This document shows positions 1-12,907 of a DNA stretch of 64,000 nucleotides, piece after piece. Source of the DNA: Actinomadura citrea (GTDB lineage: Bacteria > Actinomycetota > Actinomycetes > Streptosporangiales > Streptosporangiaceae). The notes below the pieces were generated by a model that had not been told where the DNA came from, did no database searches, and worked only from the letters and a program-made list of their open reading frames with translations. The stretch is from NCBI RefSeq assembly GCF_013409045.1, contig NZ_JACCBT010000001.1:5084001-5148000 (forward strand), read 5' to 3'. The first letter of the stretch is position 1; each line of letters starts with the position of its first letter. The position numbers and the translations under genes are program-made.

Positions 1-819
1 GCGGTTGTCGCCCTTGGTGGTGAAGTAGCAGACGCCGCGCGTGTAGTAGCAGCCCTCACCGCCGTGGAAGCGCATGGCGCCGTCCACCTGGTCCCGGGTC
101 GGCGTGAGCCACACCTGAGGGTTCGGCACCTTCGCCCACTGGACGGGACCCGTCCCGGAGCCGACCAGCACTTCGAGCGTCCCGGCCGACAGGTCGCCCC
201 AGGACTGCGGCCGGAACCTGTAGAAGCAGCCGTCCGACTGGTCCTCGGTGAGGTAGACGACCTTGCGCTCGGGGTCGGAGGCCGCCGCCTCGTGCTTGAA
301 CCGGCCCAGCGCCGGGCGGGACACCGCCCCCTTCTGTCCGCGCGGGTCCGTCTCATGGACGAGGCCGAGGTCGTGCTCCTCGCACGACAGCCACGTCCCC
401 CACGGCGTCGCCCCTCCGGAGCAGTTCAGCGAGGTGCCGTTCAGGATCCGGTACGCCGAGGTGACCTTCCCGGACCCGTCGAACCGCATGGCCGACACCC
501 CGCCGACCGCGGGCACCTCCGAGTTGCTGACATAGATCCAGCCGTCCCCGTCGCGGAAGCACGCGCCCCCGTCGGGGGCCGGATGCCACGTGTACCTCGT
601 CCCTTCGACGCGCTGGAGCGAGCGTGCCACAACCCGGCTGCTGAATCCCTGCGGCAACTGCACTCCGTTACCGTCCGCGGACAGCAGCGGCCCGTACGGG
701 CCCGGCCCGGGCTGCGCGGGCCCCGATGCGAAGGCCCGCTGCCACAGGGCGCCCGAGAAGGCGGTCGTCCCGCCGGCGACGGCGGCGGCGCGCAGGAACG
801 TGCGTCGGTCCAAGGGCAT
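1..819 (-). CDS. PhoX-type (DUF839) alkaline phosphatase, partial
   Basis: Only the first 273 codons are present; the gene runs off the left edge. The protein begins MPLDRRTFLRAAAVAGG, a twin-arginine export signal (RRTFLR followed by an Ala/Gly-rich hydrophobic stretch), so it should be exported folded. The following sequence contains the features of the DUF839/PhoX beta-propeller family: a WHPAPDGGACF segment, SNSEVP, NCSGGATPWGTWLSCEE and GRFKHEAAASDP. Family members are calcium- and iron-dependent phosphomonoesterases that release phosphate outside the membrane, though many DUF839 proteins are uncharacterised. The start is the ATG directly before the Tat motif. It is on the same strand as the repeat/TPR protein upstream, about 100 bases away, but there is no sign that they form one functional unit. 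Confidence 0.85.
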   Translation of the reverse strand, partial: MPLDRRTFLRAAAVAGGTTAFSGALWQRAFASGPAQPGPGPYGPLLSADGNGVQLPQGFSSRVVARSLQRVEGTRYTWHPAPDGGACFRDGDGWIYVSNSEVPAVGGVSAMRFDGSGKVTSAYRILNGTSLNCSGGATPWGTWLSCEEHDLGLVHETDPRGQKGAVSRPALGRFKHEAAASDPERKVVYLTEDQSDGCFYRFRPQSWGDLSAGTLEVLVGSGTGPVQWAKVPNPQVWLTPTRDQVDGAMRFHGGEGCYYTRGVCYFTTKGDNR

Positions 820-920
820 GGCAACTCCAAAGAGTCTCCGCCGGACGCGTCCGGCGGCCCCCCGAACGGCGCGGTCCCGTGAATATCCGGGAAAGCTACC
901 CGCCAGTCAAGTACCGGAGG

Positions 921-2981
921 TCAGTCCGCCTGCGGCCGCTCCTCGTCGGCCTGCTTCGGCTCCAGGAAGACCGCGGGCACCCCGGGCGCGCCCTCGTCCG
1001 GCGCGTCCAGCACCTCGGGCTCGGCGGGCCTGAACGCGATATCGGTCGCCGAAGCCTCGACGGCCTCCGGCTCCTCCGCCCCGGCGGATTCCTCCACCGG
1101 CTCCTCGGCGGTCTCCTCCACCGGCGCCTCGGGAATCTCCTCCGCCGGCGTTCCAGCGAGGTCCTCCGCCGGCGTTCCGGCGGGCTCTCCCGCCCGGACG
1201 TCGGCGAAGTCCTCGTCCTCTTCCGTGTCGAGGATCTGGAGGCCTTCGAGCTCGGCGTACCGCTCGGCCGCGTCGGTGTCCCCGTCGCGGTCGGCCGCGG
1301 CGGCCCGCGCGAACCAGTCGGACGCCTCGCCCTCGCGTCCCGCTTCGACGAGCGCGTCCGCGTAGGCGTAGAACAGCCGCACCGACCACGGCCGGAGCCG
1401 CCGGTCGCGCAGCTCCGGAATCTGCAGGGTCACCACGGCCGCGTCGTTCTGGCCCATGTCGCGCCGCACGCCCGACTCCACGATGCGCAGCTCCACGCGC
1501 CCCGTCGGGTCGAGCTTCTCCGCCTCGGGCGACTTGATCAGGTCGAGGGCGCGTTCGGGCCGTCCGAGACCGCGCTCGCAGTCGGCCATGACGGGCAGGT
1601 AGGAGTAGTCGCCGGCGCCCAGCCGCCGTGCGGCCCGCAGCTCGGCGAGCGCCTCCGCCCACTCGCCCCCGTGGTACGCCGCGATCCCGGCGGCCTCCCG
1701 CACGATCCCGACGCGGGACGCGAGCCGCCGCGCCGCCTTCGCGTGGCGGTAGGCCTGCTCGGGCTCGTCCTCGGCGAGGCGGCCCGCCATCACCAGGTGA
1801 CGGGCGACCTTCGTCGCCAGTTCCTTGGGCAGCGTGCGCAGCTCCTCGCGGGCCTCCACGTCGAGCTCGTCGCCGGTGACGTCCTCGGGCAGCAGCGGAT
1901 CGTCATGCTTCGGCGCCGGACGCTCGCGCTCCTCGTACCGCGCCGGCCGGTCTCTGCGATCGCGAGGCGGCCCATAGGAGCGTTCGCCGTCCTGAGGGCG
2001 CCTCGGTCCACCGCGGCCCTTGAACGGCTTGTCGCGCTCTCCTGGACGTCCTTCGCGCTTGCCTTCGAACCGCCGCCCGCTCGGACGACGCTCGTCGCGC
2101 TCATCGCGACGGCCCTTGAACGGACGATCCTGCGGACGTCCCTGGGAGCGACGCTCACCCTGGCCGCCACGCCCCTGGAATCCGCCTGGGCGCCCTTCCC
2201 GGCGCGGCCCGCCGCCACCCTGGCCCGCGCGAGGCGCACGGTTGTCAGAGGGACGGCCCTCCCTGCGCTCACCGCCCTGACCAGAGAACCGACCTTCCTT
2301 ACGCTCACCGCGCGGCCCGGAGAAACGGCCTTCGCGACGCTCGCCGCCCTGACCTGAGAAACGACCTTCGCGACGCTCACCACCTTGCCCGGAGAAACGC
2401 CCGCCTTCCTTGCGTTCGCCGCCCTGCCCGGAGAACCGGCCTTCCTTGCGCTCACCGCGCGGCCCGGAGAAACGGCCTTCGCGACGCTCGCCGCCCTGAC
2501 CGGAGAAACGGCCTTCCTTACGCTCACCGCGCGGCCCAGAGAACCGACTGTCCTTGCGCTCGCCGCCCTGACCGGAGAAACGTCCCTCCTTGCGCCCACC
2601 GCGCGGCCCAGAGAACCGACTGTCCTTGCGCTCGCCGCGCTGGCCGCCGGTTCCCTCCGAGCGGCCCTCACGGGATTCGGGACGCCGATCATCACGTCGA
2701 TCCTCGGAGCGCTTGAACGGACGGCCGGGCTTACGGTCATCGCGCTGACCACGCGCGTCGCGCTCCTGCCTGCCGCCGGGGCGGCCGCGCCCGCTCTGCG
2801 GGCCACCGGCGCGGAACCCTCCGCCGCGAGGGCCCCCGCTCTTGCGGGCCCCGGGCCCTCCCTGACCGCCGCGGGCATCGCCCCCGCGACGGGCCGGCGT
2901 ATCCCGCCGTCCGTTGCCGCCCCGCCGCTCGCGGCTGTCGTCGCTACGGCCGTCCTCTTCCGCGCTCATCACGTCCGTCAC
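921..2981 (-). CDS. Arg/Gly-repeat protein with TPR-like C-terminal domain
   Basis: A 686-residue protein of three parts. Residues 1-340 are very basic and low in complexity; at about 114-242 lie ten near-identical 12-residue units of the form GERKEGRFSGQG. Residues about 350-570 are helical and TPR-like (for example AYRHAKAARRLASRVG and WAEALAELRAARRLGAG). The last 110 residues are acidic with Glu/Pro/Ala repeats. There is no signal peptide or membrane segment, so it is probably cytoplasmic. The gene starts just downstream of the rRNA operon terminator. RG-rich segments in other proteins bind RNA, so an RNA- or ribosome-related role is possible but is inference only. A GTG at 2981 or an ATG at 2969 could start it; neither has a clear Shine-Dalgarno sequence. 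The function is not known to me. Confidence 0.8.
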   Translation of the reverse strand: MTDVMSAEEDGRSDDSRERRGGNGRRDTPARRGGDARGGQGGPGARKSGGPRGGGFRAGGPQSGRGRPGGRQERDARGQRDDRKPGRPFKRSEDRRDDRRPESREGRSEGTGGQRGERKDSRFSGPRGGRKEGRFSGQGGERKDSRFSGPRGERKEGRFSGQGGERREGRFSGPRGERKEGRFSGQGGERKEGGRFSGQGGERREGRFSGQGGERREGRFSGPRGERKEGRFSGQGGERREGRPSDNRAPRAGQGGGGPRREGRPGGFQGRGGQGERRSQGRPQDRPFKGRRDERDERRPSGRRFEGKREGRPGERDKPFKGRGGPRRPQDGERSYGPPRDRRDRPARYEERERPAPKHDDPLLPEDVTGDELDVEAREELRTLPKELATKVARHLVMAGRLAEDEPEQAYRHAKAARRLASRVGIVREAAGIAAYHGGEWAEALAELRAARRLGAGDYSYLPVMADCERGLGRPERALDLIKSPEAEKLDPTGRVELRIVESGVRRDMGQNDAAVVTLQIPELRDRRLRPWSVRLFYAYADALVEAGREGEASDWFARAAAADRDGDTDAAERYAELEGLQILDTEEDEDFADVRAGEPAGTPAEDLAGTPAEEIPEAPVEETAEEPVEESAGAEEPEAVEASATDIAFRPAEPEVLDAPDEGAPGVPAVFLEPKQADEERPQAD
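2256..2642 (-). repeat. 36-bp tandem coding repeat
   Basis: About ten tandem copies of a 36-base unit coding for GERKEGRFSGQG or GERREGRFSGPR inside the basic repeat protein. The copies differ mainly as two alternating kinds (ending QG or PR), and one copy has an extra Gly codon. Such repeats can change copy number by slippage or recombination. Confidence 0.9.
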
Positions 2982-3038
2982 TGTTCTTGATGGTTCGGTG
3001 GAGTCTTCAGCCTACTTCGACAGGCCCATGACATGCGT

Positions 3039-3075
3039 CGAGGGCCGCCCCCGCAAATTCCGGGGGCGACCCTCG
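3039..3075 (-). terminator. rRNA operon terminator
   Basis: An inverted repeat immediately downstream of 5S rRNA: arms of about 15 bases (CGAGGGCCGCCCCC and its near-complement GGGGGCGACCCTCG) around a short AT-containing loop. There is no strong T tract, as is usual for high-GC actinobacteria. Confidence 0.85.
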
Positions 3076-3085
3076 ACCAATTCAA

Positions 3086-3203
3086 GTCCGGCGGTGTCCT
3101 ACTCTCCCACACGGTCTCCCATGCAGTACCATCGGCGCTGAAGGGCTTAACTTCCGGGTTCGGGATGGGACCGGGTGTTTCCCCCTCGCCAAAACCACCG
3201 AAC
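3086..3203 (-). rRNA. rrf: 5S ribosomal RNA
   Basis: About 118 bases closing the rRNA operon. The minus strand carries the 5S landmarks CCCGAACCCGGAAGTTAAG, CAGCGCCGATGGTACTGC and GTGGGAGAGTAGGACACCGCC, and the ends pair with each other (GTTCGGTGG / CCGCCGGAC). The ends are set by comparison with remembered actinobacterial 5S and could be off by a few bases. Confidence 0.95.
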
Positions 3204-3345
3204 GTCTCAACGCACCACCCAACCTGGGTGGGCAAATCCACGTCCGAGCCATCGGCTCGACATTCAATTAAGTTAAGTCTAACGGGTTCCCGGTTGTTTT
3301 CTGGGAACCACACAGGGACGCGAACATCTCTCGCAGCAATTCACT

Positions 3346-3357
3346 CTGAACGTTCAG
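3346..3357. other. Palindrome in the 23S-5S spacer
   Basis: A perfect 12-base palindrome, CTGAACGTTCAG, lies just outside the 23S 3' end in the spacer before 5S. It probably forms part of the pre-rRNA processing structure; no other feature was seen in this spacer. Confidence 0.4.
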
Positions 3358-3362
3358 TGTGT

Positions 3363-8443
<5,081 letters not shown>

Positions 8444-8611
8444 GGTCACACGACCAACCAGGGGGCGAACCCCGACCGGCCAAACCTCAGGAAACAATCC
8501 CAGCATCACCATCCCCCACAAGGAGGGACAGCATTGCCTCAAAGAAATCCCCACCACCCCCGAAGAGATGGCACGGGGCGACCCGGCCGTTGAAGACCGA
8601 GCCGATAAAGG

Positions 8612-8657
8612 CACTGGCTTTTAACACGCTGTTGAGTTCTCAAGAAACGGACACCCA
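8612..8657 (-). promoter_or_regulatory. rRNA leader antitermination/processing motif
   Basis: The minus strand reads TTTCTTGAGAACTCAACAGC, a motif I recognise from actinobacterial rRNA leaders. The sister copy TTGAGAACTGCACAGTGG lies in the 16S-23S spacer at 6592-6609. Two related copies, ahead of 16S and ahead of 23S, fit a boxA-like antitermination or processing role. Confidence 0.65.
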
Positions 8658-8705
8658 CCGCGCTGGACCCGCTTTCGCGTTTCCCGCCCCGGGGCGACTC
8701 GTATT

Positions 8706-8733
8706 ACTTTATCAGATCCGCTCGGACTGTCAA
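8706..8733 (-). promoter_or_regulatory. rRNA promoter, proximal
   Basis: On the minus strand, TTGACA (8728-8733), a 16-base spacer and TAAAGT (8706-8711). The -35 is a perfect consensus and the -10 is close to it. It lies about 265 bases upstream of mature 16S. Its spacer ends in GGATCTGA, which is shared with the distal promoter. Confidence 0.8.
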
Positions 8734-8797
8734 TTCCGGGCTTTTCCGATACGCCATTCCGGTTCCGCTTGCGCGGTTCCTTCCCGGCGGTGGAGCT

Positions 8798-8825
8798 ATT
8801 TCATCAGATCCGGCCCGATTGTCAA
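8798..8825 (-). promoter_or_regulatory. rRNA promoter, distal
   Basis: On the minus strand, TTGACA (8820-8825), a 16-base spacer and TGAAAT (8798-8803). It matches the proximal promoter in architecture and in the last eight spacer bases (GGATCTGA), so the two look like duplicates 92 bases apart. Multiple promoters are normal for actinobacterial rRNA operons. Confidence 0.7.
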
Positions 8826-9101
8826 AACCGAGCCTTTCCGACCCACCACGGCACGCCGGGCACGGCGAGGCCGTGTCGGCTGTTTCGTAGGTGGTTTCCC
8901 CATGCTTCGGCCGGCCGCCATGCGGGCGTCCTGCATCCGTGAGGGGACGAGGGGTTAACCTACGCGGCCGGAGCGCCGCCGTCAAATCGGCGCCCCGGCG
9001 GGTTGCTCCTCTGCCAGGTTGCGGCGTATTGGGGGAACCTGGAGTGGCCTGTCACCATCTACCTAAGTAGATCACCCAGCCCAAGTAGGAGAGGTACCGA
9101 C
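8826..9101. other. Intergenic region between rRNA promoters and CD225 gene
   Basis: A divergent intergenic stretch. It must hold the promoter of the CD225-like gene on the plus strand, but I could not choose a convincing one. No RNA gene or repeat was seen. Confidence 0.4.
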
Positions 9102-9392
9102 ATGGCCTACCCACCCGCCCCGCCGCCGCCCCCGACCTCCGGCGCCGGCTCTCCTCCCCCGAACCATCTCGCATGGGCGATCGCGACCACGATCCTGTGC
9201 TGCCTGCCCGCCGGCGTCGTGTCCATCGTCTACGCCGCCCAGGTCAACTCCAAGTGGTCGGCCGGCGACCAGGCCGGCGCGCTCAAGTCGTCCAACAACG
9301 CGAAGACCTGGGCGATCGTGTCCGCGGTCCTCGGCGTGGTCGTCGGTGCCATCTACTTCGTCATCGCCCTGATGGGGAACAGCGGCAGCTGA
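9102..9392 (+). CDS. CD225/dispanin-family small membrane protein
   Basis: A 96-residue protein: a Pro-rich N-terminal head (MAYPPAPPPPPTSG), then two membrane segments at about 26-48 and 69-92. The intracellular loop YAAQVNSKWSAGDQAGA is the conserved CD225 stretch, with CCLPAG in the first helix. Bacterial members have no settled function. The ATG at 9102 is preceded by GGAGAGG about six bases upstream, which decides it over the in-frame upstream codons. The next gene, a DUF2752 protein, begins three bases after the stop, so the two are almost certainly co-transcribed. Confidence 0.85.
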   Translation: MAYPPAPPPPPTSGAGSPPPNHLAWAIATTILCCLPAGVVSIVYAAQVNSKWSAGDQAGALKSSNNAKTWAIVSAVLGVVVGAIYFVIALMGNSGS

Positions 9393-9395
9393 CCG

Positions 9396-9869
9396 ATGAC
9401 GGACGAGCCCCAGCCCGTCCCGCTCTCGCGGGGCGGGCTGGTCCCCGAGGTACGAGGCGGTGCTCGACGGCGCCTCGCCGCCCGGTTGCTGCGGCCGGGC
9501 GGGGTGCTGATCCTCAGCGTCGCGGCCGTCTCGTACGTCGCCGCGGTAGACCCCAACGAGGCAGGGCACTATCCGACCTGCCCGTTCCTCGCTCTCACCG
9601 GTTTCCAGTGCCCAGGCTGCGGATCGATGCGCACCGTGCACGCGCTCGCCCACGGTCATCTCCAAGAGGCGTTCGGTCTGAATGTGCTGACCGTCGCGAT
9701 GCTCCCGGTTCTGGTGTTCTTCTGGCTCCGTTGGGCCAGGGCCCGCGCCCTGGATCGTCCGGTGAGGACGAAGGTGGCGCACCCCGCACTGATCTGGATC
9801 CTGTTCGGCACCATCCTTCTCTTCTGGCTGATCAGAAACCTGCCGGTCGGATCGGCCCTCGCCGCCTGA
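9396..9869 (+). CDS. DUF2752 family membrane protein
   Basis: 157 residues with membrane segments at about 34-52, 98-112 and 131-148. The family signature CPFLALTGFQCPGCGSMR is present at about 62-79, including the paired cysteines and the following His-containing helix (TVHALAHG). The function of DUF2752 is unknown; the CPxCGxxR-like motif suggests metal or redox binding. It directly follows the CD225-like gene with almost no gap, a pairing common in actinobacteria. Confidence 0.85.
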   Translation: MTDEPQPVPLSRGGLVPEVRGGARRRLAARLLRPGGVLILSVAAVSYVAAVDPNEAGHYPTCPFLALTGFQCPGCGSMRTVHALAHGHLQEAFGLNVLTVAMLPVLVFFWLRWARARALDRPVRTKVAHPALIWILFGTILLFWLIRNLPVGSALAA

Positions 9870-10183
9870 CCACGACCGGCCAGGGCCGGGCCGACCCCGT
9901 CGCTCCGGGCGAGCTAAGGGTGGCCACTCCCCTTGTCAGGCGGGTGGGACGTGCCGCCGCGGACCTTGCCTGAGTGGTTGCCGCGTCAGCTGCGCGCGGT
10001 CCTCCCTGCGTTGTCCGCAGGAGGGCCTGTGCGGTCGGCGAGATAGGCGTATACATACCGTCAGGTTGTTGTCGCTCTCAGAAAGCTGTGACGCCTGAGG
10101 TGGTCCGGAGACGTGGGGCCCAGGTGCTCCAGGGCCTGGGAGCCGCGGGTCGGTTGCCCGGTTCTCGGACGCCGACGGGCGCG
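9870..10183. other. Convergent intergenic region, nothing recognised
   Basis: About 314 bases between the ends of two converging genes. It should contain terminators for both, but no long inverted repeat stood out. No RNA gene or small reading frame with a ribosome site was seen. Confidence 0.4.
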
Positions 10184-10993
10184 TCAGGCCGGGTCGGTGA
10201 AGGCGGGCGGGCGCTTGTCGAAGTAGGCGCGGACGGCCTCGACCTGGTTCGGGCTTCCGCGCAGGGCGCCGAGCGTCCGGGACTCCTCCAGGAACTGGCC
10301 GGCCAGGTCGGTGTCGGCGGCGCGGTTGAGCAGGCGCTTGGCCCCGCGGACGGCCTCGGGGCTGTTCGCGGCTATCTCGCGGGCGAGTTCCGTCGCGGCG
10401 GAGTGGGGGTCGTCGGCGGTGCGGGTGGCCAAGCCCAGGCGTACGGCGTCCGCGCCGGAGACCCTACGGCCGGTGAAGGTGAGCTCCTTCGCGACGTCCT
10501 CTCCGACGAGACGGATCAGCGCGGCCGTGCCGGTCATGTCGGGCACCAGACCCCAGCGGATCTCCAGGACCGACAGGCGCGCGTCCGGGGCGACGATCCG
10601 GATGTCGGCGCCGAGCGCGACCTGCAGGCCGCCGCCGAGGGCGTGCCCGTGGACGGCGGCGATGACGGGCTGCGGCAGCTCCCGCCACACGTGCACGGCC
10701 TGCTGTCCGAGGTTGGTGATGCGCCCCGGCTCGCGCGCGGTGATGTCGTCGGCGCGCCGCCCGGCGCCGTCGCCGGCCATGGCGGCGAATCCGGCGAAGT
10801 CCAGGCCGGCGCAGAACGCGCGGCCCTCCCCCGACAGCACCACGGCCCGGACGGAGGCGTCGGCGGCGAGGGCGTCCCCGGCCTGGGCGAGCGCCTCGAA
10901 CATGGCGAGGTCGAGGGCGTTCAGCTTGTCGGGACGGTTGAGCCGCACGTCGGCGACCCCCTCGTGGACGTGCACGGTGACGCGGTCGGTCAT
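10184..10993 (-). CDS. Enoyl-CoA hydratase/isomerase family (crotonase) protein
   Basis: 269 residues with a complete crotonase fold: N-terminal VRLNRPDKLNALD, the first oxyanion-hole segment GRAFCAGLDFAGF (about 60) and the second HGHALGGGLQVALGAD (about 114-129). Crotonases act on acyl-CoA thioesters. In classical hydratases two glutamates do the chemistry; here the one in the GGGxE position is Gln (GGGLQ), while the second, 20 residues later (SVLEIRWG), is kept. It may therefore be an isomerase or have another activity. AGAGGGA upstream supports the ATG at 10993. It appears to be a single-gene unit. Confidence 0.85.
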   Translation of the reverse strand: MTDRVTVHVHEGVADVRLNRPDKLNALDLAMFEALAQAGDALAADASVRAVVLSGEGRAFCAGLDFAGFAAMAGDGAGRRADDITAREPGRITNLGQQAVHVWRELPQPVIAAVHGHALGGGLQVALGADIRIVAPDARLSVLEIRWGLVPDMTGTAALIRLVGEDVAKELTFTGRRVSGADAVRLGLATRTADDPHSAATELAREIAANSPEAVRGAKRLLNRAADTDLAGQFLEESRTLGALRGSPNQVEAVRAYFDKRPPAFTDPA

Positions 10994-11068
10994 GGCGGGG
11001 TCCCTCTCATCCTCGCGGTCCTCTCCGGGGACGATTCCATGCGGCGCCCCGCCGGTCGAGGGCGACGG

Positions 11069-11560
11069 TCAGGTCACGGGGACGAGCCTCGCCCCGGTGA
11101 GCCGGCCGTCGTCGATGTCCAGGAGCCCGAGGGTGCCGTGCGGCTGGCGGCGCCGGTCGGTCGGCGACCCGGGGTTGAAGATGCGGACGCCGTCGCCGGT
11201 CTCGTCCAGCGGGATGTGCGAGTGCCCGAACACCACGAGGTCGGCGCCGGGGAACCAGCGCCGCATCCGTGCGGTGCGGCCCCGGGCCTGGCCGCTGTCG
11301 TGGACCATCGCGACGGCGAGGCCGTCCAGGTCGAGTTCGAGACGTTCGGGCGCGCCCCACTCGGCCACGTCCGGCCCGTCGTTGTTGCCGAGGACGGCGT
11401 GGACGGGCGCGAATGCGGCCAGCTCGTCGAGGACGGACGCGACGCACACGTCGCCGGCGTGCAGGATCACGTCGGCGTCCCGCAGGTGCTCGGCCACCCG
11501 CGGCGGGCACGACTTCCAGCGCCGGGGCGCGTGGGTGTCGGAGATGGCCACCGCTCTCAT
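11069..11560 (-). CDS. YfcE/MJ0936-type metallophosphoesterase
   Basis: 163 residues with all the calcineurin-like metal-binding motifs in order: ISDTHAP (DxH), HAGDVC, LGNNDG (GNxD) and FGHSHIP. These coordinate two metal ions. The length fits the YfcE-like phosphodiesterase group; the substrate cannot be read from sequence. The start MRAVAISDTH matches family N-termini; an in-frame ATG nine bases upstream (11569) is an alternative. It lies upstream of the crotonase on the same strand with about 75 bases between them. Confidence 0.82.
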   Translation of the reverse strand: MRAVAISDTHAPRRWKSCPPRVAEHLRDADVILHAGDVCVASVLDELAAFAPVHAVLGNNDGPDVAEWGAPERLELDLDGLAVAMVHDSGQARGRTARMRRWFPGADLVVFGHSHIPLDETGDGVRIFNPGSPTDRRRQPHGTLGLLDIDDGRLTGARLVPVT

Positions 11561-11968
11561 GTCCTCCATTGTCCCGTAGGGAGCAGACCGGGCCGGATGC
11601 GGGACGGCCATCGGCGGTGTGCGGCCTCTACTCCCAAGTCGAGGGCGCCGGGCCGGCGCCGGACGGCGCGGCGATGGGAGCGGCCCGTGTCGTGGCGGGG
11701 AAAGGCGGGTGATTTTGCCACGGCAGGTCTCGGACACGCGTGGGAAACAACTGTAAGCACGCAGTCATTACTGCGGACTGAACTGCGGAGTTACGCTCGA
11801 ATTCCTCGCGATCGTCCAGAAGGACTCGGCCGTACGCCCCCGGTCGTTCTTTCCGACACGGCGACCCAGCACCGCGAGGGCACAGTGAGGGCGGCCGGGC
11901 CCGAGGAGGATGATCACTCCCTTGCACCGGCCCCGGACCCGGCCGCCTCTCCACCCGCCCGGGGCGGG
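11561..11968. other. Intergenic region with short direct repeats
   Basis: About 400 bases with no convincing gene. It contains two copies of ACTGCGGA (11770-11777 and 11782-11789), 12 bases apart, in a somewhat AT-richer stretch. These could be a regulator site for the metallophosphoesterase. Nothing else was recognised. Confidence 0.35.
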
Positions 11969-12676
11969 CTACGGGGTCAGGTAGAGCTTGCGGTCGAAGA
12001 CCCCGGAGCCCGGCGTGCTCTCACCGCGGGCGATGGCGGAGCCGCTGCCGGTGCCGTCGGACGGGCAGAGGCCGCTGCTTCCCGACTGCCGCACGAGCGT
12101 GATGTTGTCGGACCTGCCCTGCGCGTCGTCCTGGTTCGGCAGCGGGCGGTTCGGGTTGTCGCGGTTGTAGACGTCGAAGCGCAGACCGTCGGTGCCCCCC
12201 GTCCGGAATCCGTAGTAGCAGGTGACGGTGATGCCGAGGATCTTGCCCTCCATCTTGAAGCGAAGGCCGCCGCTGATGGAAAGGGTGCCGTCCCGGCCGC
12301 CGGAGACCGGGTCGTAGGCGACGCTCCCGCTCTTGTCGGGCATCTGCCCGAGGTCGAGGTCGGTGGCCGGGGAGCTGAGGCCGTTGGAGGTCCGGCACGC
12401 GCCGATCGACGCGGCGGTCAGCTCGCCCGCGCCGGTGGACTGGACGGTGCCCTGCAGGTCGGCGCCGTCGCATGAGCCGGTCACCTTCACGCCCAGGTAG
12501 TTGACGGAGAACGTGAGCGCTCCGACGGTGGCGACCTGCCAGTTGCCGGAGTAGGGCGCTCCGGTGGCGGTCTCCTGGCGGATCGTGGTGGTGGCGGCGG
12601 ACGCGGCGGGCGCCGTCAGGGCCAGCGCGGCGGAGGCGGCCGCCAGGGACGCGGCCGGCCTGATGGGAGCCTTCAC
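11969..12676 (-). CDS. Secreted protein of unknown function
   Basis: 235 residues beginning MKAPIRPAASLAAAS with a typical Sec signal peptide and likely cleavage after APAASA (about 28-30). The mature part is Gly/Ser/Thr-rich, with predicted beta structure and four cysteines (GSCDGAD, GACRTS, TCYYG, GLCPS) that could form two disulfides outside the cell. I do not recognise a named domain. The start is the GTG at 12676, chosen because GAGGAGG precedes it at good spacing and the signal peptide then begins normally; upstream in-frame ATGs would put 28 unsuitable residues in front. Confidence 0.75.
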   Translation of the reverse strand: MKAPIRPAASLAAASAALALTAPAASAATTTIRQETATGAPYSGNWQVATVGALTFSVNYLGVKVTGSCDGADLQGTVQSTGAGELTAASIGACRTSNGLSSPATDLDLGQMPDKSGSVAYDPVSGGRDGTLSISGGLRFKMEGKILGITVTCYYGFRTGGTDGLRFDVYNRDNPNRPLPNQDDAQGRSDNITLVRQSGSSGLCPSDGTGSGSAIARGESTPGSGVFDRKLYLTP

Positions 12677-12854
12677 GGGGTTCCTCCTCGGGGAGAGGGA
12701 TTTGACTTTTTCTACCCGAGTGGCCGTGAAAAGCAAGACCCCGTTCAGCCGGATATTCACAGTCTAGAGAATTCCGCTAAACGGGGGCGGCCGGACACTA
12801 AGCTGACCGTGATATCGACCGAAGAGTTAAGCACTTTGTGCGCAGAAACGGGAT

Positions 12855-12901
12855 GGCGCGCGGCCGGGACGGGAGGTAGGGACGGAACCCGGCCGCGCGC
12901 C
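12855..12901 (-). terminator. Strong hairpin terminator
   Basis: A perfect 14-base inverted repeat (GGCGCGCGGCCGGG at 12855-12868 and CCCGGCCGCGCGCC at 12888-12901) starting 7 bases beyond the stop of the exported propeller protein. It probably ends the long minus-strand transcript coming from the sugar operon. No T tract follows. Confidence 0.8.
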
Positions 12902-12907
12902 TGGCCG

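Noticed and set aside
2256..2642. Tandem repeats considered as a CRISPR array
   Set aside because: The units are contiguous 36-base coding repeats without variable spacers and lie in frame in a protein.
9974..12475. Long plus-strand frame opposite the crotonase, phosphoesterase and secreted protein
   Set aside because: It is an antisense shadow of three well-supported genes.
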